From: VAZQ01 sp036498625
Lineage (GTDB): Bacteria; Pseudomonadota; Alphaproteobacteria; Rhizobiales; Xanthobacteraceae
Length of the DNA: 64,000 bases
Assembly (NCBI GenBank): GCA_036498625.1
Contig: DASYFD010000162.1
Coordinates: 6,553 to 70,552 of the forward strand
Direction of reading: 5' to 3'
This document shows positions 41,348 to 49,561 of the stretch, piece after piece; position 1 is the stretch's first letter, and each line of letters begins with the position of its first letter. Both the position numbers and the translations under genes were made by a program. The notes under the pieces were generated by a model. That model did no database searches, had not been told where the DNA came from, and saw only the letters and a program-made list of their open reading frames with translations.

Positions 41348-43033
41348 ATGGAATTCGGCGCTGCTACGTTTGCCTGGACGGCCCTGGGGGCGCTCGTGCT
41401 CGCGACGCCGGCATTGAAGCGGCGGCTCGAGCTTTCGCGAGCCAAGCACCGCTCGTTGACCGGGCATGTGCGGATGGCACGCCGGATCGCCGGCCTGATC
41501 CCATTCTACGAATACGACGAGGCGCGATTCTTTTGCTGCGACGATGCGCCGGCCGAGATCGCGGGGCGCCGCCGCGGCGGCTTCACGCGGCTGGCGGAGC
41601 TCTACCGCACGCGGTTTGCGCAGACCATCGCGCGCACCGAGGCAGCGGCGCCCGGCATCTCCGACCTGCAGTTCACCGACACCTATCGGGTGCCGTTCCA
41701 GTTCAGCCGATACGTTCGCCGGCACCTCAAGGCCGGCGCCTTCATGCAATCGTCTGCCGGCGTCACCCTGACGGATCTCGATGGCAACCGGCTCTACGAC
41801 CTGACCGGCTCCTACGGGGTCAACGTATTCGGCTACGACTTCTACAAGGATTGCATGACGCGCGGGGAGGCGCGCGTGCGTGAGCTCGGGCCGGTGCTGG
41901 GCGCCTATCATCCGGTGATCGCCGACAACGTGAAGCGGCTGCAGGAGATATCCGGGCTCGAAGAGGTGTCGTTCCACATGTCCGGAACCGAGGCGGTCAT
42001 GCAGGCGGTACGGCTGGCGCGCTACCACACCGGCCGCTCCCATCTGGTACGCTTCTGCGGCGCCTATCACGGCTGGTGGGGCGACGTGGCGCCCGGCGTC
42101 GGCAACCCCGCGCCGGCGCATGAGACCTATACGCTGCAGGAGATGTCGGACGCGACCTTGCGGGTCCTGCGCCGCCGCCGCGACATCGCCTGCGTGCTGG
42201 TCAATCCGTTGCAGGGGCTGCATCCCAATGCCGGGGCGCCGGCGGATTCCGGCCTCATCGACAGCGCCCGCAATGCGCAGTTCGACCGGGCCGCTTATAC
42301 GGATTGGCTCAAGCAGCTGCGTGCCGTCTGCAGCGAGCGCAATATCGTGCTGATCTTCGATGAGGTGTTCGTCGGCTTCCGCATCGCGGCCGGCGGTGCG
42401 CAGGAGTATTTCGGGGTCGCGGCCGATCTGGTGACCTACGGCAAGACGCTGGGCGGCGGCCTTCCGATCGGCGTGCTCTGCGGGCGCCGGGCATTCATGA
42501 AACGCTTCCGCGACGATCGGCCGGGCGACATCTGCTTTGCCCGCGGCACCTTCAATTCGCACCCTTACGTGATGGGCGCCATGCAGGAGTTCCTGCAGCG
42601 TCTTGAGACGCCGGAAATCCGCGCGCTCTACCACGACCTCGATGCGGTCTGGGATCGGCGCGCGCAGCAGCTCAATCAGCGGCTGCGGGACGAGCAGCTG
42701 CCGGTCGCGGTCGCGAACCTGTCCTCGATCTGGACGGTCTGCTACACGCAGCCCTCGCGCTACAATTGGATGCTGCAATATTACCTGCGCGCGCAGGGCC
42801 TGGCGCTCAGCTGGGTCGGAACCGGACGGCTGATCTTCAGCCTCAACTATACGGATGCCGACTTCGAGGCGGTGGTGGACCGTTTTGTGGCTGCCGCCAA
42901 GGCGATGCAGCAGGATGGCTGGTGGTGGGCCGCCGCGGACACCACCAACAAATCCATCAAGCGCCGCATCCTGCGCGAGATCATCGCCCACCGCTGGTCA
43001 CTCGCGCGGGACCGAGAGAAGGCGAGCTCCTAG
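41348..43033 (+). CDS. Class III PLP-dependent aminotransferase with N-terminal membrane segment
   Basis: 561-aa protein, ~130 residues longer at the N-terminus than typical class III enzymes. Residues 4-21 are hydrophobic (GAATFAWTALGALVLATP) and may anchor it. The core begins SSAGVTLTDLDGNRLYDLTGSYG (about 137-159), with FHMSGTEAVMQAVRLAR, CGAYHGWWG, IFDEVFVGFR and the PLP lysine in TYGKTLGGGLPIG (about K365). These resemble glutamate-1-semialdehyde aminomutase-like enzymes. Its place in the lipid cluster suggests transamination of a lipid or lipid precursor; that is inference. Confidence 0.85.
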   Translation: MEFGAATFAWTALGALVLATPALKRRLELSRAKHRSLTGHVRMARRIAGLIPFYEYDEARFFCCDDAPAEIAGRRRGGFTRLAELYRTRFAQTIARTEAAAPGISDLQFTDTYRVPFQFSRYVRRHLKAGAFMQSSAGVTLTDLDGNRLYDLTGSYGVNVFGYDFYKDCMTRGEARVRELGPVLGAYHPVIADNVKRLQEISGLEEVSFHMSGTEAVMQAVRLARYHTGRSHLVRFCGAYHGWWGDVAPGVGNPAPAHETYTLQEMSDATLRVLRRRRDIACVLVNPLQGLHPNAGAPADSGLIDSARNAQFDRAAYTDWLKQLRAVCSERNIVLIFDEVFVGFRIAAGGAQEYFGVAADLVTYGKTLGGGLPIGVLCGRRAFMKRFRDDRPGDICFARGTFNSHPYVMGAMQEFLQRLETPEIRALYHDLDAVWDRRAQQLNQRLRDEQLPVAVANLSSIWTVCYTQPSRYNWMLQYYLRAQGLALSWVGTGRLIFSLNYTDADFEAVVDRFVAAAKAMQQDGWWWAAADTTNKSIKRRILREIIAHRWSLARDREKASS

Positions 43034-43034
43034 T

Positions 43035-43153
43035 TGTCATGGCCGGGTTTGTTCCGGCCATCTCGATTGGGATGCGCGGTGCGTCCCGCATCGAGATCGC
43101 CGGGACATAAGGGCGTACACGCCCGTCTTCGCAGGCTATGCCCGGCGGTGACA
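43035..43153. repeat. Dispersed palindromic intergenic element, copy 2
   Basis: Begins TGTCATGGCCGGGTTTGTTC and ends TATGCCCGGCGGTGACA, the reverse-orientation relative of 21280-21399, with the same GGGCGTACACGCCC and CTCGAT/ATCGAG inner arms. It fills the gap between the convergent aminotransferase and Mpo1-like genes and may end transcription for both. Confidence 0.8.
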
Positions 43154-43178
43154 TGCTGCGGCTCTATCGACAGCCAAC

Positions 43179-43787
43179 CTATCCATGCGTCTTCGGCGTC
43201 ATGGTGTCGAACAGCTCGCCGCGCATCAGATAGAGCGGTGCCTTGTGGTAGAGCTTGATGTCGTGGAACGGGTCGGTGAGGATCTTGGTGGCCCAGACCA
43301 GCCCGGTCTGCACGTCCTTGAGATAGAACAGGTGCACGGTGCGGAACACGAGGCCGCCCAGCCCGATGGTCAGCCAGATCAGCGCCACGTGGCGCAGGAA
43401 TTCGCCGGCGCCGTTGTGCGGCTGGAACATGCCGAACAGGGACGGATCGAGGTAGAGCGGCAGCGGCGACAGCGCCCAGATCGTCATCAGCACGACCTTG
43501 CGCTTGAGATTATAGCCGACCTTGACCTCTTCCTTGTACTCGTGCGTCGCCTGGTTGACCTCGTCATAGTCTTTCGGCTCGAAGAAGAAGTGCCCGGCCT
43601 GCCGGCTGGTCATTCCCACCAGCCAACCCACCAGCGCGGCCGCAGCCGGGCTGGTGAAGGCGAGCGCATAGGCACAGACGAAGCTCGATGCGCTGACCAG
43701 GTGCAGCGCCTGATTAATCCGGCTGTGATGATAATAGCGGTGGTCGTCCCATCGCTGCACCTTGAGCGCCTGAAGAAAGCCGTCCAT
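43179..43787 (-). CDS. Mpo1/DUF962-like membrane protein
   Basis: 202-aa membrane protein with about four hydrophobic segments. It carries HHSRINQALH (about 19-28), the HxxxxNxxxH pattern of the Mpo1/DUF962 family, and RQAGHFFFEP (about 60-69), resembling the family's QxxGHxxxE block. In yeast, Mpo1 is an Fe(II)-dependent dioxygenase that alpha-oxidises 2-hydroxy fatty acids, using such His residues. The start at 43787 is chosen; an in-frame extension upstream has no support. Company of lipid genes makes a fatty-acid role plausible; the family call is tentative. Confidence 0.6.
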   Translation of the reverse strand: MDGFLQALKVQRWDDHRYYHHSRINQALHLVSASSFVCAYALAFTSPAAAALVGWLVGMTSRQAGHFFFEPKDYDEVNQATHEYKEEVKVGYNLKRKVVLMTIWALSPLPLYLDPSLFGMFQPHNGAGEFLRHVALIWLTIGLGGLVFRTVHLFYLKDVQTGLVWATKILTDPFHDIKLYHKAPLYLMRGELFDTMTPKTHG

Positions 43788-43886
43788 CGATGTCCCCGTT
43801 CTTTCCGTGATCATTCTTATAAACGACACATGACATTTCGAAGACTCCCGCGCCGGTGATCGGCGGAGAGTCACAGCAATCGCGTC

Positions 43887-44573
43887 TCAACCGCTGGCCC
43901 GCAGCCCCCGGCGCGGCGTGAGCGTTGCGCTCTCCCGTTCCTTGGCGAATCTGATGAGCGAGAAATGGCCGAAGGGCGGCATCGCCCGGCGCTCGAGCAG
44001 CCGCACGCCATGGTGCCGCGCCACCCAGTCGGTGTAGCGCGACCAGGGGAATTCCAGCCGCCAGCCGAGCAGGTGCGTGAGCGGCGCAAAGCTCTGCTCG
44101 AGCACGCCGCGCAGGCCGGTCTCGGCGCCGACCCGGCTCACCAGCACGATCTCGCCGCCGGGCTTGAGCACGCGGGCGAACTCATCGAGCGTCGCCTCCG
44201 GGTGCGGCACAGTAGTGATGACGTATTGCGCCACGATCACGTCGAAGCTGTCGTCCGGGAAACCCAGCCGCTCGGCGTCCATGAGGAAAAGCCCCTCGAC
44301 ATTGCGCAGCCGCAGCTCGCTCACGCGCTTTTGCGCCTTGCGCAACATCGGCTCGGAGAGATCGACGCCGACCAGCCGGCTGTTCCTGCGGTAATCAGGC
44401 AGCGAAATTCCGGTGCCGACCCCGACTTCCAGAATGCGGCCGCCGACGCGCTCCGCTGCCCGGATGGCGGCATGGCGGCCCTGCTCGAACACGGCGCCGA
44501 AGACCAGATCATAGAACGGGGCCCAGTGCCCGTAGGCCTGCGCGACCGCCTGATTGTTGAGTTCCGTCGCCAT
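43887..44573 (-). CDS. pmtA: Phosphatidylethanolamine N-methyltransferase PmtA (Rhodobacter type)
   Basis: 228-aa SAM-dependent methyltransferase that should convert PE stepwise to phosphatidylcholine. YGHWAPFYDLVFGAVFEQGR (about 14-33) and the SAM motif RILEVGVGTGISLPDY (about 46-61) are the Rhodobacter-type PmtA signature, and FARVLKPGGEIVLVSRVGAE is the C-terminal methyltransferase block. It acts downstream of Psd. It lies 18 bases from the GT4 gene in the same orientation. Confidence 0.88.
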   Translation of the reverse strand: MATELNNQAVAQAYGHWAPFYDLVFGAVFEQGRHAAIRAAERVGGRILEVGVGTGISLPDYRRNSRLVGVDLSEPMLRKAQKRVSELRLRNVEGLFLMDAERLGFPDDSFDVIVAQYVITTVPHPEATLDEFARVLKPGGEIVLVSRVGAETGLRGVLEQSFAPLTHLLGWRLEFPWSRYTDWVARHHGVRLLERRAMPPFGHFSLIRFAKERESATLTPRRGLRASG

Positions 44574-44591
44574 GGCTGCAATCGGCCTCTG

Positions 44592-45620
44592 CTATGCTGC
44601 GCGTGGCTTATGGGCACTGCCCATGGCCACCTGGTTCATGTGTCCGATGAATTGCCGCGCGCTGTTTTCCCAGGAGCGGGTCAGGGCGAAGTCGCGGCAA
44701 GCCGTGCGCGACATCTGCAGGGCGGCGAGGCAGGCGGCCCGCAAGTCCTCGTCGACGACCCCGATGGGATTGCCCGCAATGACGTCGCGCGGTCCGGTCA
44801 CCGGATAGGCTGCGACCGGGGTGCCGCAGGCGAGCGCCTCGAGCTGCACGACCCCAAAGGTGTCGGTACGGCTGGGAAACACGAACACGTCGGCGGCCGC
44901 CAGATGCCCGGCCAGATCCGAGTCCGGCAGCAGGCCGAGAAACTTCGCGTCCGGGAACCGGCGTTGCAGTGCAGCCCGCTGCGGCCCTTGCCCGATGACC
45001 AGCTTGGTGCCTGGCAGGTCGAGCGACAGAAAGGCCTCGAGATTCTTCTCGACCGCCACCCGTCCGACGCTCACGAAGATCGGACGCGGATAGTCGAGCG
45101 CCATCGCATGCGCAGGACTGAACAGCGCGGTATCGACGCCGCGGGTCCACATGCCGAGATTCTTGAAACCCCGCTCGGTGAATTCGGCCATCAGCGACGG
45201 CGTCGACACCATGGTGACGGTGGCGGCGGCATGAAAGCGGCGCAACACCCCGTAGCTCCAGGCCTCCGGGATCGAGAGCCGGGCCGAGATGTATTCGGGA
45301 AAGCGCGTCGTATAGCTGGTGGTGAACGGCAAGCCGCGATTGACGCAATAGCGGCGCACCATGTGGCCGATCGGCCCCTCGGTCGCGATATGGATCGCAT
45401 CTGGAGCGGCCTGCGCGATCCGTTGCGCGATCCCGTTGGGGCCCGGCAGGGCGAGGCGCAAACCCGGATAGGTCGGCACCGGTATGGAGGGGAATCCGTC
45501 CGGCGTGAGGAAATCGATGATGACGCCCAGATCGCGGGCGCTGCGCGCCAGCGACGTCAAGGTGCGCACCACGCCATTGACCTGCGGGTGCCAGGCATCG
45601 GTTGCGACGAGCACGCGCAT
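44592..45620 (-). CDS. GT4 family glycosyltransferase, lipid-type (MgtA / glycosyl-diacylglycerol synthase-like)
   Basis: 342-aa GT-B glycosyltransferase. DAWHPQVNGVVRTLTSLA (about 7-24) is the acceptor-side block of MgtA-like lipid glycosyltransferases; the C-terminal donor domain has VGRVAVEKNLEAFL, PSRTDTFGVVQLEALACGTPVAAY with the Glu of the E-x7-E motif. Related alphaproteobacterial enzymes make mannosyl- or glucuronosyl-diacylglycerol. Co-directional with pmtA and just upstream of it. Donor sugar and acceptor are not predictable here. Confidence 0.83.
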   Translation of the reverse strand: MRVLVATDAWHPQVNGVVRTLTSLARSARDLGVIIDFLTPDGFPSIPVPTYPGLRLALPGPNGIAQRIAQAAPDAIHIATEGPIGHMVRRYCVNRGLPFTTSYTTRFPEYISARLSIPEAWSYGVLRRFHAAATVTMVSTPSLMAEFTERGFKNLGMWTRGVDTALFSPAHAMALDYPRPIFVSVGRVAVEKNLEAFLSLDLPGTKLVIGQGPQRAALQRRFPDAKFLGLLPDSDLAGHLAAADVFVFPSRTDTFGVVQLEALACGTPVAAYPVTGPRDVIAGNPIGVVDEDLRAACLAALQMSRTACRDFALTRSWENSARQFIGHMNQVAMGSAHKPRAA

Positions 45621-45810
45621 CAGGCCGCCTGCCCTGCCGCCAGGGAGGCGCGCAACTCACGCTTAATCCGAGGCCGCTTGAATTTGTCGAACAGATTGCC
45701 GAATCGCATTCAGACACAATTGCGATTTCGTGTCTCAGCTTTATGACAACGCGTGCGACGTTAGCAATTTGTCTTGAATTTTATTGACCAGCCCATCAGG
45801 GCGCAGAGCT

Positions 45811-45845
45811 CATAGGGCCTCCACGCCCGTTTTCGCGGGCTATGC
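45811..45845. repeat. Fragment of the 21280/43035 repeat family
   Basis: CATAGGGCCTCCACGCCCGT and a following GGGCTATGC arm match the end part of the ~120-bp element. It lies in the 329-bp gap between the GT4 and amidohydrolase genes (45621-45949); apart from this and the hairpin at 45884 nothing is seen there. Confidence 0.55.
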
Positions 45846-45883
45846 GAAACCCTCCGACTCACGTTGCAAATGAAATTCGGCCA

Positions 45884-45918
45884 GTGGGTTACGGCGCGAA
45901 AGAGCGCGCCTAACCCAC
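45884..45918 (-). terminator. Hairpin GTGGGTTAcGGCGCG / CGCGCCTAACCCAC
   Basis: 14 paired bases with a single C bulge and a 6-base loop, 32 bases after the stop of the minus-strand amidohydrolase gene. This GTGGGTTA/TAACCCAC palindrome is a dispersed repeat type in Rhizobiales; the terminator role is inferred. Confidence 0.6.
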
Positions 45919-45949
45919 CCTGCGAAGCCGACTTCGCGTGCGTCCGCCT

Positions 45950-47419
45950 CTATTTGGTCGAGGCGGTCTGGCGGAACTTGGCCTGCCATTTGGCCGCCAT
46001 GGCGGCGCGTGGGACTTCCTGGCCACGCAAGTACACCTTGTTGATCCGCCGCGTATTGGAGATGCTGTCGAGCGGATTGGCGTCGAGCACGATGAAATCG
46101 GCCTGCCGGCCCGGCGCCACCAGCCCGCTGTTGAAGTGGCCGATGTCGGCGGCGTCGCGGGTCGCGGCGACGATGGTCTCCATTGGCGTCATGCCGATCG
46201 CGACCATGCTTTCCAGGTCAAGGTGATTGAAGTAGCCGATCAGGAACTGGATTTGCCCGGTGTCGGTGCCGGTGACGATCTTCATGCCGGCGGCCCGCAG
46301 CCGCATGGCATTCTGGCCGAGCAGCTCGAAATCGCGGGCGATGTAGCGGTTAATGATTCCCTGCTTGCGCGACTGGCCCCAGTATTCCTCGACCTGCTGG
46401 GGCGCATAGGTCTCCCGCAACAGCGGATCGTCGAGCCATGCCGGTCGCTTGCCGTCGGGCGTGGTGGCCCAGGAGGCGTTCATCCAGGCGGTGATCAGGG
46501 CCGGCGTCATCCAGATCACCGGCCGATCGTTCTCGGCGATCCGTTTCTTGACGATCGCGATCATCTCGTCGTCGACCGCCTCGCCGCCGCGCACCGGCAC
46601 GTGCAGCCATCCCTCCATGCCGTGCCGCATCATCTCCTTGGCGTCCTTCAAGGTGATGTTGTGGACTCCGACCGGCACATTGAATTTGTGCGCCTCGTCG
46701 AGGATCGCGTCATAGAGCTCGGGCGGCAGCGTCATCTTGGTGTGGTTGCGGTCATCGACCCAGATCTTGATGAAATCGGGCTTCATCTTGACGTAGTCGT
46801 CGACGGCGGCGCGAGCCTGCTCGACCGTGGTCACCGGATACGACACATCGGCCCTGGAGGCGTGGCCTTGGGCCCCCGCGCCCGGCCACGACATGCCGAC
46901 GCCGGCGGTGTGAAACAGCGCCGCGTTTGGCACCACCTCCGCGCGCACGCGCAGCGGAACATCGCCCCAATTGGTGCGGCCGCCATGCATGTCCGACCGG
47001 TCGAGCAAGTCGCCGATGCCGACCACGGCGCCGACCCCGTGATAGGCGAGACGCTCAAGATGATCGATGAGATTCTCGCGCGTAAAGGTCTCCTTCGACA
47101 TCGTCCCTTCGGCGACGTTCTGGAATCCGAAATGGCCGTGCAGGTCCGTCAGGGTGGGCATCACGGTCTTGCCGGTCAGGTCCACACGCACGGCGCCGGC
47201 CGGCACCTGTAGCTCGCTGCGCCGGTCGACCCGCGTGAACAGGCCGTTCTCGACCGTGAAGGCCGAGCTCTCGATCGGAGCGCTGCCGTCGCCGGTGATC
47301 AGGCGGGCGCCTTCGTACACCGTCACCGCGGTCTGGCTTTGCACCGCGGAAGGGCCGCCGGCCGCCCAGGTAAGACATACTGCCAGCAGCGGGTAGAGAA
47401 CGCTCTTTGCTCGGCGCAT
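45950..47419 (-). CDS. Exported amidohydrolase family protein
   Basis: 489-aa secreted metal-dependent hydrolase. Signal peptide MRRAKSVLYPLLAVCLTWAAG, cleavage about 29. The HxH metal motif is in TLTDLHGHFGF, a further His in PVGVHNITLKDAKEMMRHGMEGWLH and the Asp in IVTGTDTG; the C-terminus GLVAPGRQADFIVLDANPL is typical of amidohydrolase_1. A carboxylated lysine could be in FIKIWVDD. Substrate unknown; prolidase- or imidazolonepropionase-like periplasmic hydrolases look similar. Start at 47419 has GGGAGG five bases upstream. It follows the Bug gene region on the same strand. Confidence 0.85.
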   Translation of the reverse strand: MRRAKSVLYPLLAVCLTWAAGGPSAVQSQTAVTVYEGARLITGDGSAPIESSAFTVENGLFTRVDRRSELQVPAGAVRVDLTGKTVMPTLTDLHGHFGFQNVAEGTMSKETFTRENLIDHLERLAYHGVGAVVGIGDLLDRSDMHGGRTNWGDVPLRVRAEVVPNAALFHTAGVGMSWPGAGAQGHASRADVSYPVTTVEQARAAVDDYVKMKPDFIKIWVDDRNHTKMTLPPELYDAILDEAHKFNVPVGVHNITLKDAKEMMRHGMEGWLHVPVRGGEAVDDEMIAIVKKRIAENDRPVIWMTPALITAWMNASWATTPDGKRPAWLDDPLLRETYAPQQVEEYWGQSRKQGIINRYIARDFELLGQNAMRLRAAGMKIVTGTDTGQIQFLIGYFNHLDLESMVAIGMTPMETIVAATRDAADIGHFNSGLVAPGRQADFIVLDANPLDSISNTRRINKVYLRGQEVPRAAMAAKWQAKFRQTASTK

Positions 47420-47492
47420 GGAAGCCTCCCTCGACATTACCCGGTTGGTCAGCCCAACCGGTGTGTGGCCCACAGTTGGCGGCCAAAAGAGC

Positions 47493-47540
47493 CGCCCCTA
47501 CGCAAAAGGTGTTGTTGTAGGGGCGCCCCTCGTGGGCGCC
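47493..47540. repeat. Intergenic hairpin repeat (CGCCCCTAC / GTAGGGGCG, GGCGCCC / GGGCGCC)
   Basis: Two nested inverted repeats in the 129-bp gap after the Bug receptor gene (minus strand). They match a dispersed Rhizobiales palindrome type and may end the Bug transcript. Confidence 0.55.
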
Positions 47541-47548
47541 CGCCGCGC

Positions 47549-48517
47549 TCAATCCACGCTGACCCCGATGCTCTTCGCGGCTTGGCCGAGCCGCGCGTAT
47601 TCGTCGCGCAGGATCTTGGTCATCTCGGCCTGGCTGCTGCCGGCGGCCTCGGTGCCCTGCTCCTCGAACTGCTTCTTGGCCTCCGGCAGGGTGACGATCT
47701 TGGCGATGGTGGCGTTGAGCTTGTCGACGACCGGCTGCGGCGTGCCGTTGGGCACGAAGATCGCGCCCCAGCCGACCGCGTCATAGCCCGGATAGCCGGA
47801 CTCGGCGACGGTCGGCACGTCGGGCAGCAAGGCCAGCCGGGTCGGGCTGCCGATCGCGAGCGCCTTGAGCTTGCCGCTGCGCACCTCCGGCAGCCGGCCC
47901 CCGATGGGCGCCACGGTCCATTGCGAGTCGTTGTTGACGACGCCCTCGATCGCCGGCCCGCCGCCTTTGTAGTGCACCACCTCGGGCTTCACCCCCGCCA
48001 TGGCGATGAACATCTCGCCGGCGAAATGGCCGGCAGTGCCGGCGCCGGCGGTCGACATCCGCAGCTTGCCGGGGTTCTGCTTCATCATGGCGACCAGCTC
48101 CGCCAGCGTGTTGACCGGCAATTTCGAATTGGTCGCGATCAGGGTCGGCTGGATCACGAAACGCGCAACCGGCGTGAGGTCCTTGAGCGGATCGAAGGCG
48201 ACCTTCTTGACATGGGGCAGCAGCGCCAAGTTGCCGGACGACCCGTAAATGAGGGTATAGCCGTCGGGCGGCGCCTTGATGCCCATCTCCACACCGGCTT
48301 CCAGGAACTGGTTCTCGAAGGTCACCGGCTGACCGAGCGCCTCGGCGAGCTGCTTGCCGATGATGCGCGACATGAGATCGGCGGCCGAGCCGGGCACCTC
48401 GGGAACGATCAGCCGGATCGGCTTGCTCGGAAAGCCCGTCTGCGCGCCGGCCGCGAGCGCGGATCCCACCAGCGCGGCGGCTGCGATCGTCATGGCGGTC
48501 ATGAACGGATGCTTCAT
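47549..48517 (-). CDS. Bug-family tripartite tricarboxylate transporter substrate-binding protein
   Basis: 322-aa exported receptor. Signal peptide through about residue 26 (LVGSALAAGAQ), then FPSKPIRLIVPEVPGSAADLMSRIIGKQLAEALG and YTLIYGSSGNLALLP. The usual GG before the D of Bug proteins is SAA-D here. It lies in a region of exported proteins that share one strand; no TctAB permease is nearby. Ligand unknown. The ATG at 48517 has GGAGG nine bases upstream and is chosen over a TTG three codons earlier. Confidence 0.88.
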   Translation of the reverse strand: MKHPFMTAMTIAAAALVGSALAAGAQTGFPSKPIRLIVPEVPGSAADLMSRIIGKQLAEALGQPVTFENQFLEAGVEMGIKAPPDGYTLIYGSSGNLALLPHVKKVAFDPLKDLTPVARFVIQPTLIATNSKLPVNTLAELVAMMKQNPGKLRMSTAGAGTAGHFAGEMFIAMAGVKPEVVHYKGGGPAIEGVVNNDSQWTVAPIGGRLPEVRSGKLKALAIGSPTRLALLPDVPTVAESGYPGYDAVGWGAIFVPNGTPQPVVDKLNATIAKIVTLPEAKKQFEEQGTEAAGSSQAEMTKILRDEYARLGQAAKSIGVSVD

Positions 48518-48641
48518 GGGTCTCAACCTCCGGTTTGCGTTGGTTCGCGAAACTCAGCCGCGAAGACTGCACCCGGGGCAGGCGCAAGACAAGCGCGGTT
48601 CGCCCGGTCGCGCGCGGGTACTTCCCCGGACGTCGCCGCCG

Positions 48642-49511
48642 TCACTTCTGCAATTGCGTGAAGTATCGCAAATCCGGCGGCGCCTGATTCTTCTTGCTGG
48701 GCATCAGCAGGCCGTCCGAGCGCAGCAGATAGTTCTCCTTGCCGATGAGGATGTTGTGGTTGCCCTCCTGGCACCAGGTCTCGGGAAACTGCACCACATT
48801 CTCGGCCACCCGCATGTATTGCCGGTCGGAGGTCCAGGGCCGCGTCAGCGCGTTGTCGATCACGGTGGTGAGGAGGTGGATGATGTCAGGATTGGTCTTG
48901 TCGATGAAGATGCGCTCCTTGAACACCGACTGGTTGTCGAAGGCGAGCGGCAGCCCGCTGGCGTCGAATGCGCGCGGACCCTTGAAGTAGCGGGTCTCGA
49001 CCTCGAGCAGGTCGTAGCGGCCGTCGCCATCCTCGTCGACCCAGCGGCCGATGGAGTAGCCCCCATAGGTCGGCTGCGGATTCTTGGGCCAGTCGCGGCC
49101 GTCGGTGAACACCCGGCGCAGATGGTCCGAGCCGCTGAGCAGGATGTAGGTGGTGGCCGGCGTGATGACGTATTCCTGCGTCCCGAATGTCATGATGCGC
49201 GGCATGCCGCTCGGCAGGCAGCGGGCGGTTGGATAATTGCCCAGCCCGCCGTTGGCCTGGTCCGCCATGCTGTCGGCCAGGACCTTCTGATACTCGGGCG
49301 TGAGCGGCGCCTCCTGGCGCAAGCCGAAGGTCTTGGTCTGGTCGAAGGCGCCCTGCACCTCCACCTCCCGGTGAATGACGCGCGTCCACTCGCCCTTCCA
49401 GTTGGTCGGATACTTGACGTCATCGGCCGCCCGCGCGCCGCCGATCGTCGTCAGCAGCGTCACGGCGATATGCGCGCGGAAGACCACGCGGGCCAGGCTT
49501 TGGTTCAACAT
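48642..49511 (-). CDS. Exported protein of unknown function, paralogue A
   Basis: 289-aa exported protein: signal peptide to about residue 28 (TLLTTIGGARA), then NWKGEWTRV. A run QEAPLTPEYQKVLADSMADQANGGLGNYPTARCLPSGMPRIM is highly conserved with the next gene. WVDEDGDGRYDLLEVETR (about 146-163) contains a DxDGDG pattern like calcium-binding loops. The end reads PPDLRYFTQLQK. No known family recognised. ATG at 49511 with GGAGG six bases upstream. Tandem with 49562-50416, same orientation. Confidence 0.75.
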   Translation of the reverse strand: MLNQSLARVVFRAHIAVTLLTTIGGARAADDVKYPTNWKGEWTRVIHREVEVQGAFDQTKTFGLRQEAPLTPEYQKVLADSMADQANGGLGNYPTARCLPSGMPRIMTFGTQEYVITPATTYILLSGSDHLRRVFTDGRDWPKNPQPTYGGYSIGRWVDEDGDGRYDLLEVETRYFKGPRAFDASGLPLAFDNQSVFKERIFIDKTNPDIIHLLTTVIDNALTRPWTSDRQYMRVAENVVQFPETWCQEGNHNILIGKENYLLRSDGLLMPSKKNQAPPDLRYFTQLQK

Positions 49512-49561
49512 GATCGCCTCCATGAAATCTCAGCTGTTTGCTTGATCGCGATCGACGCGCG

